A DNA stretch of 64,000 bases, from the NCBI GenBank assembly GCA_016209885.1, contig JACQVF010000097.1:62001-126000 (forward strand), given 5' to 3'. A model generated the notes under the pieces. That model worked only from the letters and a program-made list of their open reading frames with translations, did not search any database and was not told the origin of the DNA. Shown here piece by piece: positions 24,422-35,613 of this stretch (positions are counted from its first letter, which is position 1; every line of letters begins with the position of its first letter). Both the position numbers and the translations under genes were made by a program. This DNA is from Gemmatimonadota bacterium. Its GTDB lineage: Bacteria; Gemmatimonadota; Gemmatimonadetes; Longimicrobiales; Gaopeijiaceae.

Positions 24422-25619
24422 CGGCTACGAGGAGTCCGGTGAGGTACATGAGTGCGAGGCCGGCGAGGAGTCCGGCGGTGTTGAGTGGCGCGGTCAGTCC
24501 GCCTTCTCCGCGGCGGGCGAGAAGCCGCGAGAGGGCGAGGAGCACCTGGAGGATAGCGCCTGCGCCGACGGCGAGGAAGAGGACGGTGAGGGCGGGGGAA
24601 TAGGAGAAGCCGCCGATCCAGGTACCGAGGATCGTGGGCGTCCCGGCGATGGCGCCCAGGAGGACCAGACGCGAGAGCGGGACTCTCTGCTCGGCAATGG
24701 GGGCGACGATTCCGATCCCCTCGGTAGTGTTGTGGAGCAGGAAGCCGAGGACCAGGAACGTACCGAGGGCGATCTCTCCCGCCGCGTAGGAGGCGCCGAT
24801 GGCCAGGCCTTCGCCGAGGTTGTGCAGCCCGATGCCCAGGGCGATGAGCCACGCTACGTTCAGGCTCTCGTGCATGGGCCGACGCCTTGGCAGGCGCCCC
24901 GCCGCCGCGATGACGAGGGGTGTCGCGGCCAAGCCCACGGCCACGAGTCCGATCCCCTGAAGCGCGGGCGCGACGGCCTCGCTCGTCTCGATTGCCTCCG
25001 CGAGGGCGTCCACGCCGAGGAACACCAGGAGGCCCATGGTGAGGCTCAAGAAGAAGTCGAGCCAGCGGCGCGGGATGGCTCGGAGGAACGGGAGCCAGAG
25101 GAGTCCGATGAACACGGGCACCACCCCGACATACAGCCCGAGGAGGGTGAACGTCGCGAGGTAACGCGAGTCAACGGTGGGGGAGAGGGTCGCCACAGGC
25201 GCAGTGGCGCCAAAGGTGAGTCCGGTGGAGGTGACGAGGGTGACCTCGAGGGGCTCGCCATCGACCCAGGGATAATCGATGGTGATGACGGCGCGACCGA
25301 GCCTCTTGATTTCGCGGCCTGGGGTGATGCGGTGGCCCCAGAATGCCTCGTCCACCATCACCTGAGCCACGGTGACGGGCTCGGGGCCGCCGTTGACCAC
25401 ATAGGCACGCACGACGCCGGGCTCGGGGAAAGCGATGCGGTCGATGGTGAGTTCTTCTAGGGGCGGGAAGGACGCCCGGAACACGCCCACGGGACCGAAG
25501 CGCAGGAAGGCCAGGACGAAGATCCCCAGCAGCGCCAGCGGGAAGAGTCCCCTGCCGGCGAGGCCTGGGGCGCGGGACGGCGAGTTGGAGATCGCCACTG
25601 GCGATGCTACGTCAGACAC
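24417..25619 (-). CDS. ZIP-family metal transporter with N-terminal extracytoplasmic domain
   Basis: A 400-residue membrane protein. One N-terminal span (~22-42) is followed by a ~100-residue beta-rich, Ig-like domain (~50-155: TIDRIAFPEPGVVRAYVVNGGPEPVTV ... PLEVTLVTSTGLTFG), then eight or so spans. The ZIP metal-site helices are present as HNLGEGLAIGASY and HNTTEGIGIVAP. ZIP proteins move Zn2+, Fe2+ or Mn2+ toward the cytoplasm; selectivity here is unknown. The gene overlaps the end of the multicopper oxidase gene by eight bases, so the two are very likely translated together. Confidence 0.85.
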   Translation of the reverse strand: MSDVASPVAISNSPSRAPGLAGRGLFPLALLGIFVLAFLRFGPVGVFRASFPPLEELTIDRIAFPEPGVVRAYVVNGGPEPVTVAQVMVDEAFWGHRITPGREIKRLGRAVITIDYPWVDGEPLEVTLVTSTGLTFGATAPVATLSPTVDSRYLATFTLLGLYVGVVPVFIGLLWLPFLRAIPRRWLDFFLSLTMGLLVFLGVDALAEAIETSEAVAPALQGIGLVAVGLAATPLVIAAAGRLPRRRPMHESLNVAWLIALGIGLHNLGEGLAIGASYAAGEIALGTFLVLGFLLHNTTEGIGIVAPIAEQRVPLSRLVLLGAIAGTPTILGTWIGGFSYSPALTVLFLAVGAGAILQVLLALSRLLARRGEGGLTAPLNTAGLLAGLALMYLTGLLVAV

Positions 25620-26694
25620 TCGGCCGCTCCTTCACCTCGACGACGCCCATCCAGCCGAGCTCGGCGAACTCGCTCTGGTGGGCATGGAACATGAAAAACC
25701 CGCTGTGCTCGTACGTGAACTCGAGCACCGCTCGCTCGCCCTGGCACATCGTGACGGTGTCTGTCCACTCGTGGTGGTCCAGCCGCGTCCCCGTGCGGTA
25801 CAAACGGAAGAAGTTGCCGTGCAGGTGGAAGGAGTTGATCAGATCGAACTCGAGCATGTTTACGAGGTAGATCCGCGTCAGCTCGCCCACCGCCAGGGGA
25901 ATGGGATGCTTCTGGTAGTGGAAGGCCACTGTGTTGACGGCGTACACCTCGTTCTCGCCGTCGAAGTTCGTGTCGAAGCCGTTCATCACCATGACGAGCT
26001 CCCGCGCCGGCGGACGCGGGGACTCGGCCGGATCGATGATGAAGGCGCCATACAGCCCCTTGTGAATGTGCCGCTTCAACGGGACGGAGTGGCAGTGGTA
26101 CAGCTGGAGCCCCGTCGGCGCCGCGTCGAACTCGTAGACGAACTGCTCGCCCGGGCCTACGGCCTCGAACACGCCATCCATGTTCGCCGGGTGGATCCCG
26201 TGGAAGTGGATGGTGTGGGGGTGAGTGCCGGCGTTCGAGAAGAGCACGCGTACGCGGTCACCCTCCGTGCAACGCAACGTGGGCCCGGGAACCGTACCAT
26301 TATAGGTCCACGCCGGGAACCGGACGCCAGGCGCAACCTCGATCTCACGATCGACGGCCACCATCGTATACTCCCGCAACGTCTGGCCGCTCGGCAGCGT
26401 GGAGACACTACCGTAGTCGAAATGAACGAGGAACGCCGAAGGATCGAACACCGAGCGGTCAATCTCGCCCGGCGCGTTGAGGTCGTGAGGAAGCGCCGTG
26501 TGCGGCCGCTCCTCGCTCTGCCGGAACCCCACTGCACCCCCGCCCGCCGCAAGCCCCACGGCGCCCAACGCGCCCGCCTTGACCAGCGTGCGCCGCGACA
26601 GGCGCCGGCCTGCCGCGACCCCCTCGGCGCCTCTCTTCCCGGGCGCGGCTACCCCTGCGCCGGGGCGCTCTTCGCCAGTTTCCCGATCATCCAT
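25612..26694 (-). CDS. Two-domain multicopper oxidase, Tat-exported
   Basis: A 360-residue periplasmic copper enzyme. A twin-arginine signal (RRLSRRTLVKAGALGAVG) leads. Domain 1 carries HPHTIHFHGIH (H158, H160, H163, H165) and YHCHSVPLKRHIHKG (H200-C201-H202 ... H209/H211), which give a type-1 copper and part of a trinuclear cluster. Domain 2 carries SFHLHG (H290, H292) and FHAH (H337, H339) but no cysteine, so type-1 copper appears only in domain 1. The H-C-H motif favours an O2-reducing laccase-like oxidase over nitrite reductase. Substrate may be a metal ion or phenolic; the coupled ZIP gene favours metal. Confidence 0.9.
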   Translation of the reverse strand: MDDRETGEERPGAGVAAPGKRGAEGVAAGRRLSRRTLVKAGALGAVGLAAGGGAVGFRQSEERPHTALPHDLNAPGEIDRSVFDPSAFLVHFDYGSVSTLPSGQTLREYTMVAVDREIEVAPGVRFPAWTYNGTVPGPTLRCTEGDRVRVLFSNAGTHPHTIHFHGIHPANMDGVFEAVGPGEQFVYEFDAAPTGLQLYHCHSVPLKRHIHKGLYGAFIIDPAESPRPPARELVMVMNGFDTNFDGENEVYAVNTVAFHYQKHPIPLAVGELTRIYLVNMLEFDLINSFHLHGNFFRLYRTGTRLDHHEWTDTVTMCQGERAVLEFTYEHSGFFMFHAHQSEFAELGWMGVVEVKERPSV

Positions 26695-27067
26695 GGTAAA
26701 GATGGTAAAGTGTTCCAGGGTTTAAGCGTGCCGAATCGTCCTTTTAGTCGCTACTAAATATTGTTTGTGTTGGGCTGGTGGCGCAAGGGAGCAGTGAGGT
26801 GGGGTGTGGGCCGGGTAGGCCGCGGCGGGCGCGGCGGGCGCACCGGGCACCGGGGGTGGCTGCGGGCGAGCGGCGTCGAGGGGGCGGCAACTGCGGGGAA
26901 GTAAGCGAGTGTGGAGAGCCGGGTGCGACGGAGGCGGGAGGGCGAGGCTCGCGGGGCGCTGGAAGTGGGGTGCTGGAAGCCTTGCGACGCCTGGCGGCGG
27001 CGCCCTACTCTGGGGAGTTCTGGGATGGGGCGGTCGCGGACTCGAGGTGGTTCATCGAGGAGGAGCT
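26695..27067. other. Divergent non-coding region between multicopper oxidase and acs
   Basis: 373 bases. A 9-bp direct repeat (atggtaaag, 26693-26701 and 26702-26710) straddles the oxidase start. The palindrome described separately lies at 26743-26758. The remainder is GC-rich with no convincing gene. Confidence 0.5.
26743..26758. promoter_or_regulatory. Palindrome TTTAGT-N4-ACTAAA, possible operator
   Basis: Perfect 6-bp arms about 49 bases before the multicopper oxidase start, in the AT-richest part of this gap. Shape and position fit a metal-regulator site such as DtxR/MntR or BlaI types, but it matches no consensus exactly. Confidence 0.4.
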
Positions 27068-29026
<1,959 letters not shown>

Positions 29027-29062
29027 TCCCCCACTCCGCTGCCTGCCGGCGATGAGCGGGCG

Positions 29063-29088
29063 ACCGGGTAAGCGATTCGTCACCCGGT
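29063..29088 (+). terminator. Possible terminator after acs
   Basis: Stem accgggt/acccggt (7 bp) with a 12-base loop, followed by tgggttt. Weak T-run; position 37 bases after the stop fits. Confidence 0.3.
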
Positions 29089-29222
29089 TGGGTTTGCGGT
29101 CGTCAGGCCCGTGCGGCAACGAGCGGCCATGCGAAGGGGCGGGCCGGAGCACCCGCGGGGTCTGGAATACCGCGACGAGACTCGCCCGCTCACGCGCTCG
29201 GGGGAGGGGTTGCTGCGCGGAG

Positions 29223-30041
29223 TCAGCGCCTGTTGGCCAGCGGATCCGGCGTTGGGGGGTGGCGCTCCGCCTCGGGTTTTTCCTTGATCGGCTTGGCGGG
29301 GATGCCCGCGTAGACGACGTGGGCCTCAGTGTCCTTGGAGACCACGGCCATGGCGCCCACCATGGAGTCCTCGGCGAGGTGGACGCCGGCGAGGACGGTG
29401 GCGTGATAGGTGATGCGCACGCCATCACCGATGATGGTCCGCGGTGTGGTCACGATGCGGGCGTCCGTGACGTCGTGGGAGTGGCTGTAGACATTGGCGA
29501 AGTCCGAGATCGATGCGCGGTTGCCGATCACGATGCCGCCGCGGTCGTCGAGGAGCACGTGGCGGTGCACGACCACGTCATCGCCCACCTCGAGGTTGTA
29601 GCCGAACGAGAGCTTCACGAAATGGAACGCCTTGAAGTTCTTGCCGCAGCGCTTGAAGATGCGCCGGGCGAGGATGCGGCGGAACTTCACGCCCAGGTCG
29701 ACATTCTCCCCGAGCGGGCTCTTGTCGAACATCTCCCAGAGCCAGATGAGGGGCTTGACGCGGTAATACTTCTGCGCGTCGATGTCGTGGTAGTATTCAG
29801 GCTCCAGGGTGATGTTGCGAGGATCCATCTGCAGGAGCGCGATGCGTGCCGGCTGCGGCAGCGCCCCGGGGTCCCGGCCGCCGAGGTCGGGGTAGAAGAT
29901 CTCCGTGAGGATGCGGCGGCACAGCGCGTTGGGGTCGCAATCGGGGTCAGAGAGTTCCTGGTCGATGGACTCGAGCCAGGCGTCGTAGGCGGCGTCGGCG
30001 GCCTCCGGCAGTGGTACGTCGCGAAGCGGTCGAAACGACAT
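29223..30041 (-). CDS. Left-handed beta-helix acyltransferase
   Basis: A 272-residue protein. The C-terminal ~130 residues show hexapeptide repeats: VGDDVVVHRHVLLDDRGGIVIGNRASISDFANVYSHSHDV, then RTIIGDGVRITYHATVLAGVHLAEDSMVGAMAVVSKD and GIPAKPI. These are typical of sugar/maltose O-acetyltransferase and serine acetyltransferase-like enzymes. The N-terminal ~130 residues are an additional helical domain with a YYHDIDAQKYYRVKPLIWL segment. The acceptor substrate is unknown; cell-envelope sugar acylation is plausible. It is divergent from the next gene. Confidence 0.8.
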   Translation of the reverse strand: MSFRPLRDVPLPEAADAAYDAWLESIDQELSDPDCDPNALCRRILTEIFYPDLGGRDPGALPQPARIALLQMDPRNITLEPEYYHDIDAQKYYRVKPLIWLWEMFDKSPLGENVDLGVKFRRILARRIFKRCGKNFKAFHFVKLSFGYNLEVGDDVVVHRHVLLDDRGGIVIGNRASISDFANVYSHSHDVTDARIVTTPRTIIGDGVRITYHATVLAGVHLAEDSMVGAMAVVSKDTEAHVVYAGIPAKPIKEKPEAERHPPTPDPLANRR

Positions 30042-30211
30042 GGTGGCTGCCCGCTGTCTCAGTTCCGCGTGGGGCCCCGCAGTCGTAGACTCGGGCGCTA
30101 GCGACGGGGTCGCTGGTATGACCCCGAAACGCGAGCAACCTAGGGGGGGCTCACGAGAGTGTCAATCGAAAGGCGCGCGGGCGCAGGGGGCGCGCCCCGG
30201 AGGGTCTGACC

Positions 30212-30589
30212 ATGCACGACGTGCTTCGGCAGCGGCTCATGCGGAAGATCGAGGCGCTGCCCGACGAGCAGGTGTACCAGGTGCTCGACTACATCGAGTT
30301 CCTGGAGTCGAAGTACGCTCCCGGGGTGGCCAGCGAGCCGAGCGGAATCGTGAGGTTCGCGGAGCGGCTCGAGGACCGCATGCGCCGCAAGGCGTTGAGT
30401 CGCGCGACGATTCGCGACGCCTTGGAGGTGATCGCGGCCGCGGATCGCGTACTCTCCGGGGTTGCTTCGGCGGGGCGGCGCGTGCTGGCCGAGCTGGAGG
30501 GTGGGGCGGCGGGGGCCGCACAAGCAGGTAGAGGGCGCGGTGACCGGGCGGGAAGGGGGGAGCGGAGCGATCCGGGGGCGAGCGGCTAG
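30212..30589 (+). CDS. Small conserved hypothetical protein (DUF2281-like N-terminus)
   Basis: 125 residues. The N-terminal LRQRLMRKIEALPDEQVYQVLDYIEFLESKY helix pair resembles DUF2281-type short proteins, some of which serve as antitoxins. A second helical region (LEDRMRRKALSRATIRDALEVIAAADRVLSG) follows. The last ~25 residues are Gly/Arg-rich and may be low-complexity tail. No toxin gene is adjacent, so an antitoxin role is not supported here. Confidence 0.6.
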   Translation: MHDVLRQRLMRKIEALPDEQVYQVLDYIEFLESKYAPGVASEPSGIVRFAERLEDRMRRKALSRATIRDALEVIAAADRVLSGVASAGRRVLAELEGGAAGAAQAGRGRGDRAGRGERSDPGASG

Positions 30590-30755
30590 CGGGCCGCTGA
30601 AGAACGACAGCGGGGGCGTTGCAAGCGGCGTGGGGGGGGCAGCGGCAAGGCGCCGCGACAGGGTGCTGTTGGAGCGGGTTCGCTCGGGCGGTGCTGTGGT
30701 TGTAGCGTCGCGGCGGATCAGAGGGCTGCGGCCAACGTGCGAAGGCGGGCGAGAG
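30590..30755. other. Non-coding start of the gap before guaB
   Basis: GC-rich sequence with no convincing gene or structure. The full gap to guaB is 379 bases; its recognisable element is the promoter at 30756-30785. Confidence 0.4.
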
Positions 30756-30785
30756 TTGACACCTGGCGCTGCGGCCGCGTATCAT
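30756..30785 (+). promoter_or_regulatory. Strong promoter upstream of guaB
   Basis: Perfect TTGACA at 30756-30761, 18-bp spacer, TATCAT at 30780-30785. Transcription would begin near 30791-30793, about 177 bases before guaB and right at an ATG (30791) opening a 42-codon frame that ends at 30919. Confidence 0.6.
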
Positions 30786-30968
30786 CGCCCATGGCGACCG
30801 GGTCTGTCGGAACGACGTACGGCGACACGCCCGCCTGTCATTCTGGAGCTCTGAGCGAATCGTGCTCAGCCGCTGGTGCTCTGTCGAGTTCACCAGGGGA
30901 CGGGAGGCACGAAGCGTGAAGATCTCGCCGCGGGTTGACGGGCGGGCGTCGTGTATAGGGGACGTGTC

Positions 30969-32492
30969 ATGGCGAAGCCCTTGAGGATCGGCGAGCCGTT
31001 TCGGGCGCAGGATCTGGGGCCGGGCGCGGAGGCGCAGGCGGCGATGGCGCCGGAGGCCCTCACCTTCGACGATGTCTTGCTCGTGCCGGGTCACTCGACG
31101 GTCCACCCCCGGGATACCAGGGTCGAGTCGTGGCTCACGAACAGGATCAACCTTCCGCTCCCTTTGCTTTCCGCGGCCATGGACACGGTGACGGAGTCGC
31201 GCATGGCGATCGCGCTGGCACGCGAGGGCGGCATGGGCGTGATCCACAAGAACATGCTCATGGATCGCCAGGCGGAGGAGGTGGACCGGGTGAAGCGGTC
31301 CGAGAGCGGGATGATTCTGAGCCCCATCACGCTGGTGCCGGAGCGCACGCTGCGTGACGCGTTGCGGCTGATGGAGCGTTTCTCGATCAGCGGCGTGCCG
31401 ATCGTGGAGGCGGACGGCCGCCTGGTGGGAATCATCACGAACCGGGACATTCAATTCGAGACGGACCTGGATCGGCCGATCCGCGACGTGATGACAAAGG
31501 ATGGGCTGGTCACGGCGCCGGTGGGGACGTCGCTGGAGGAGGCGGAGCGGATTCTCCACCGGCATCGCATCGAGAAGCTTCCGGTGGTCGATGAAGGGGG
31601 GCTACTCCGGGGCCTCATCACGGTGAAGGACATCTTCAAGCGGCGACGCTACCCGAACGCGTGCAAGGACGAGCACGGCCGCCTGCGCGTGGGCGCGGCG
31701 GTGGGCGCGACGGAGCGGGATCTTGACCGTGCGGCGGCGCTCGTGGACGCGGGCGTGGACATGCTGGTCATCGATACGGCGCACGGCCACTCGGAGGGTG
31801 TGCTCCGGGCGCTGAGCCGGATGCGGGAGCGGTTCACGGAGGCGCAGATTCTGGCGGGGAACGTGGCGACCACGGCGGGTGCGGCGGCGCTGGTGGAGCG
31901 TGGCGCCGACGCCGTGAAGGTCGGGGTTGGTCCGGGCTCGATCTGCACGACGCGGGTGGTGACGGGCGTGGGTGTGCCGCAACTCACTGCGATCTTCGAG
32001 GCGGTGCGCGGCGTTCAGGGCCGTGTCCCCATCATCTCGGATGGTGGGATCAAGTACTCGGGGGACATCGTGAAGGCGCTGGCGGCGGGGGCCCACTCGG
32101 TCATGATGGGCTCGATGTTCGCAGGCACAGAGGAGTCGCCCGGGCAGAGCTTTCTCCTCGAGGGGAGGCGCTTCAAGACGGTGCGGGGGATGGGCTCGCT
32201 TACGGCGATGGAGGACGGGTCGGCCGATCGGTACTTCCAGGAAGGCGAGATGGACGCGCGCAAACTTGTTCCCGAGGGGATCGAGGGGCGCGTGCCGTAC
32301 AAGGGTCCGGTGGCGGACACCGTCTACCAGCTCGTGGGCGGCCTGAGGAGCGGGATGGGGTACGTCGGCGCTGCGAACCTGGAGGAGTTGAGGGCGAAAG
32401 CCCAGTTCGTTCGCATCACGCCGGGCGGTCTCCGGGAATCTCACCCGCACGACGTTATCATCACTCGCGAGTCCCCGAACTACCACCTCTGA
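30969..32492 (+). CDS. guaB: Inosine-5'-monophosphate dehydrogenase
   Basis: Oxidises IMP to XMP with NAD+, the first committed step of GMP synthesis. 507 residues from ATG 30969. N-terminal [12 protein letters not shown], then two CBS domains (~115-235: [45 protein letters not shown]), then the catalytic loop [15 protein letters not shown] with C326, the [25 protein letters not shown] phosphate site and the flap REGEMDARK-like [18 protein letters not shown]. It follows a strong promoter and a ~175-base leader. Confidence 0.97.
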   Translation: MAKPLRIGEPFRAQDLGPGAEAQAAMAPEALTFDDVLLVPGHSTVHPRDTRVESWLTNRINLPLPLLSAAMDTVTESRMAIALAREGGMGVIHKNMLMDRQAEEVDRVKRSESGMILSPITLVPERTLRDALRLMERFSISGVPIVEADGRLVGIITNRDIQFETDLDRPIRDVMTKDGLVTAPVGTSLEEAERILHRHRIEKLPVVDEGGLLRGLITVKDIFKRRRYPNACKDEHGRLRVGAAVGATERDLDRAAALVDAGVDMLVIDTAHGHSEGVLRALSRMRERFTEAQILAGNVATTAGAAALVERGADAVKVGVGPGSICTTRVVTGVGVPQLTAIFEAVRGVQGRVPIISDGGIKYSGDIVKALAAGAHSVMMGSMFAGTEESPGQSFLLEGRRFKTVRGMGSLTAMEDGSADRYFQEGEMDARKLVPEGIEGRVPYKGPVADTVYQLVGGLRSGMGYVGAANLEELRAKAQFVRITPGGLRESHPHDVIITRESPNYHL

Positions 32493-32733
32493 CAGCGGGC
32501 CGATCCCGGTCGCCGTTCCGCGGGGCGACTCGTGAGGGGCTGACCGGCCTGAACGCGCCCGCGGCTGGCTGTACTCCTGGGTCCGCAAGGGCGCCGGCGA
32601 CGGGGACTCTACGGTCTACTCCAGTGGTCCGTTCGGTATCCTGGTGCGCGCGCTCCTGGGGTCAGCGTGCACGGCTGCGCCGGTTCAAGCGCCGTCCGGT
32701 GCGAGAGGTACCCCGAGAGAGGAGGAATGGACG

Positions 32734-33879
32734 GTGGGCGAAGGAGGAGTGGGAGATCGGCCAAGGGTCTCGAGCTTGAAGCCACGCCTGCTACTGGGGC
32801 CTGGTCCGTCCCATGTGCCCGCGCGCGTGCGCGAGGCGATGGCGCGGCCGACGCTCGGGCACCTGGACCCCCAGTTCCTGGCGCTCATGGACGACGTAGC
32901 GCAGCGGTTGCGCGCCCTGTTCGGTACGGTGAACCGCGTGACCTTCCCGGTTTCTGGCACGGGATCTGCAGGAATGGAGGCGGCGCTCGCGAACGTGCTG
33001 GAGCCTGGGGACACGGCCATCGTGGGGGTTGCGGGTGCCTTCGGCCAGCGGCTCAGCGAGATGGTCACGCGCATGGGCGCACGGGCCGTGCGAGTGGAGG
33101 CGGAATGGGGGCGCATCGTGGAGCCGGGCGCGTTGCTGGAGGCGCTTGGCCAGCATCCGGAAGCGCGGCTGCTAGCGGTCGTGCACGCGGAGACGTCGAC
33201 CGGGATGCGTCAGCCGCTGGAGGAGCTGGGCGCAGCGCTGCGAGGGGGCGAGACGCTGTTCGTGGTGGACGCGGTGACGTCGTTGGGCGGGATCCCCGTG
33301 GAGGCGGATGGTATCGGGATCGACATCTGCTACGCGGGTACGCAAAAGTGCCTGAGCGTCCCGCCCGGGCTCGCACCGATCACCTTCTCGGAGCGCGCGC
33401 TCAAGCGGGTTCGTCGGCGCACGCGTCCAGTGCAGAGCTGGTACCTGGACGTCACCCTGATCGAGCGGTACTGGGGCGGTGAGCGCCTCTATCACCACAC
33501 TGCGCCCATCAACCTGATGTACGCGCTGCACGAGGCGCTCGTGATGGTGGAAGAGGAGGGCCTGGAAAACCGCTTCTGCCGGCATAATACTGTGGGAATA
33601 GAGCTGCACAGAGCGCTCGAGGAACGCGGATTCACACTTCTGGCGCAGGAGGGCTATCGTTTGCCGCAGCTCACTGCGGTCAAGCTGCCAGGGGGTCGCG
33701 AGGAAGCGGCGCTGCGTGCCAGGCTGCTGGACGACTACGGGATCGAGATCGGCGGCGGGCTCGGACCCTTCAAGGGTACGCTGTGGCGGATCGGTCTCAT
33801 GGGCGCGAGCTGCACGCGGGCGAACGTTCGGCGGTTCCTTCGTGCCACAGATGAGCTCATGGGCGGAGGCAGCGGGTGA
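32734..33879 (+). CDS. Class V aminotransferase (alanine-glyoxylate / serine-pyruvate type)
   Basis: PLP enzyme of 381 residues. The GTG at 32734 follows gagaggagga; earlier in-frame GTGs give an unlike N-terminus. Motifs: LLGPGPSHVPARVREAMARPTLGHLDPQF, SGTGSAGMEAALANVLEPGD, VHAETSTGMRQPLEELG, DAVTSLGGIPVEADGIGIDICYAGTQKCLSVPPGL with PLP-binding K205, and the C-terminal GGLGPFKGTLWRIGLMG. Members transfer amino groups between alanine, serine or phosphoserine-like donors and glyoxylate or pyruvate; the exact pair is unclear. GTGA overlap with the next gene. Confidence 0.92.
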   Translation: MGEGGVGDRPRVSSLKPRLLLGPGPSHVPARVREAMARPTLGHLDPQFLALMDDVAQRLRALFGTVNRVTFPVSGTGSAGMEAALANVLEPGDTAIVGVAGAFGQRLSEMVTRMGARAVRVEAEWGRIVEPGALLEALGQHPEARLLAVVHAETSTGMRQPLEELGAALRGGETLFVVDAVTSLGGIPVEADGIGIDICYAGTQKCLSVPPGLAPITFSERALKRVRRRTRPVQSWYLDVTLIERYWGGERLYHHTAPINLMYALHEALVMVEEEGLENRFCRHNTVGIELHRALEERGFTLLAQEGYRLPQLTAVKLPGGREEAALRARLLDDYGIEIGGGLGPFKGTLWRIGLMGASCTRANVRRFLRATDELMGGGSG

Positions 33880-35492
33880 GGCCGTCGCATCCGGCGGTGA
33901 CGGAGGGGCGGGCCACGGGTTCGGCGGGGCCGCGCCTGTTTCTGCGGGCGGCGGCGGGGCTCGTGGTCTCAGGTCTCGCGGCCGGCTGCGCGCGTGCAGG
34001 CGCGGTGGAGCATCCCAGGCCGGCCTACGGGCCGGAGCGAGGCGCCGAGGGCGCGAACCGTCCAGCGCCGGCGGTGGTGGAGCGGCCCGGTCCCGCTCCA
34101 GCCGTGGAGGCGCTTCCGACCGAGCCTGTGGCCATATTCGAGCTCGCCGCCGAGGCGCCGCGTCCGTGGACGAGCTTCCGGGAGCTGGAAGAGCGGGTCG
34201 CCTACTACATTGACTATTTCACGGCGCGGCGCGTCGAGGATTTCTCCACGTACCTGCGGCGAATGGGCCGCTACGAGCGGTTCATTCGCGAGCGGCTGGC
34301 GTTTTTCGATCTCCCCGCGGAGCTGGTTTTCCTCCCCCTCATCGAGAGCGGCTTCTCACCGACGGCGGTGAGCCGGAGCGGCGCCGCGGGCATCTGGCAG
34401 TTCATGGGATCCACGGCCCGGCGCTACGGGCTCTCGGTTACGTCGCTCGTGGATGAGCGCAGGGACCCCATCGGCTCGACGGATGCGGCGCTCTCGTACC
34501 TATCGGATCTGCGGCAGCGGTTCGGCTCGTGGTTCCTCGCTCTGGCGGCGTACAACGGAGGCGAGAACCGACTCGAACGGGTCCTGAGCGCGCACTTCCC
34601 GGGCGTGGAGCTCAGCGACTCCCTGTTCTGGGACGTTCGCCGGTACCTCCCGGGGGAGACGCGCGAGTATGTCCCCAGGTTCGTGGCGGCGGTTCGCATC
34701 GCAAGCGACCCGCAGCGCTACGGATTCGATCCCGCCGACACGGACGCGCCCGTGGGGTACGAGGTCGTGACCGTCCCCGATGCGACGTCGCTCGACGTGA
34801 TCGCCGGCGCTGCGGAGGTGAGTCAGGAGGAGGTCGAGGCGCTGAACCCGCACTTCGTTCGCGGAGTGACGCCGGTGGGTCGCGTCACGGAGGTGCGGGT
34901 GCCCGCCGGGCGGGGATTCACGTTCTCGCTGAAGTATGCCGAGATCCCGCCGCACGAGCGGGTCACGTTCCTTGAGCATCGGGTGCGCCGCGGCGAGACC
35001 TTGGGCGAGATCGCACGCAGGTACGGGGTCCGGCTGGCCGAGCTGCAGGAGGCGAATCCGGATGTGCGCCCGCGCCGCTTGCAGGTGGGCCAGCGCCTCA
35101 TCGTGCCACGGGGGCGGCTGACGCAGAAGGTGCTTGCGTCGCGGGCTCGTTTGGAGCGCGCGGGCGCAGCCGGTTCCGGGCCAGGGACCCACGTGGTGGA
35201 GGTGGGCGAGACCCTCTGGCAGATAGCCCGGAGCTACGGCGTGTCGGTGGACGAGTTGCGTCGCTGGAACGGGCTCCGCGAAGACGTGGCCCTCGTGCCC
35301 GGGCAGGCGCTGGAGATCCGAGGCAGGGCGGCTCTGGTTTACCGGGTGCAGCCAGGGGATACCCTGACCGCCATCGCCCGGCAGCATGGACTCTCTGCTG
35401 CCGACCTCGCCCGCTTCAACAACATGGACCTGAATGCCGTGATCCGTCCCGGCGACGTGGTGCGCGTGCCCGTGGTGGGGGTGGGCCGGTGA
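33876..35492 (+). CDS. mltD: MltD-like lytic transglycosylase lipoprotein with three LysM repeats
   Basis: 538-residue predicted lipoprotein: signal core, lipobox SGLAAGC. Catalytic SLT domain at ~100-235 with the general-acid E157 in LIESGFSP, plus GIWQFMGSTARRYGL and AYNGGENR. A further region (~290-345) precedes three LysM repeats: HRVRRGETLGEIARRYGV, VVEVGETLWQIARSYGV and YRVQPGDTLTAIARQHG. It cleaves glycan strands to 1,6-anhydro ends. The start GTG overlaps the aminotransferase stop by four bases. The similar LysM style in dacB suggests a common origin of these repeats in this genome. Confidence 0.92.
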   Translation: MRPSHPAVTEGRATGSAGPRLFLRAAAGLVVSGLAAGCARAGAVEHPRPAYGPERGAEGANRPAPAVVERPGPAPAVEALPTEPVAIFELAAEAPRPWTSFRELEERVAYYIDYFTARRVEDFSTYLRRMGRYERFIRERLAFFDLPAELVFLPLIESGFSPTAVSRSGAAGIWQFMGSTARRYGLSVTSLVDERRDPIGSTDAALSYLSDLRQRFGSWFLALAAYNGGENRLERVLSAHFPGVELSDSLFWDVRRYLPGETREYVPRFVAAVRIASDPQRYGFDPADTDAPVGYEVVTVPDATSLDVIAGAAEVSQEEVEALNPHFVRGVTPVGRVTEVRVPAGRGFTFSLKYAEIPPHERVTFLEHRVRRGETLGEIARRYGVRLAELQEANPDVRPRRLQVGQRLIVPRGRLTQKVLASRARLERAGAAGSGPGTHVVEVGETLWQIARSYGVSVDELRRWNGLREDVALVPGQALEIRGRAALVYRVQPGDTLTAIARQHGLSAADLARFNNMDLNAVIRPGDVVRVPVVGVGR

Positions 35493-35613
35493 AGCGGGCC
35501 CGGATCAGAGCCCGAACCTGAGCGGCGGTGCACTCCGGCTGAGAGCCTGAGAGCCGAGACACACCGAAGGGGCGGCGCCTCAGCCTGGCCGGCCGGCGTA
35601 TTCGTCGGCACTC

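Noticed and set aside
24270-25460. 396-codon + strand frame
   Set aside because: Antisense to the ZIP gene; Glu/Gly-rich artefact product.
25612-26694. Copper nitrite reductase (NirK)
   Set aside because: H-C-H plus HAH motifs fit an oxygen-reducing trinuclear cluster; the NirK signature around the type-1 cysteine is absent.
30212-30589. Toxin-antitoxin pair
   Set aside because: Only an antitoxin-like N-terminus; no toxin-sized gene follows before guaB.
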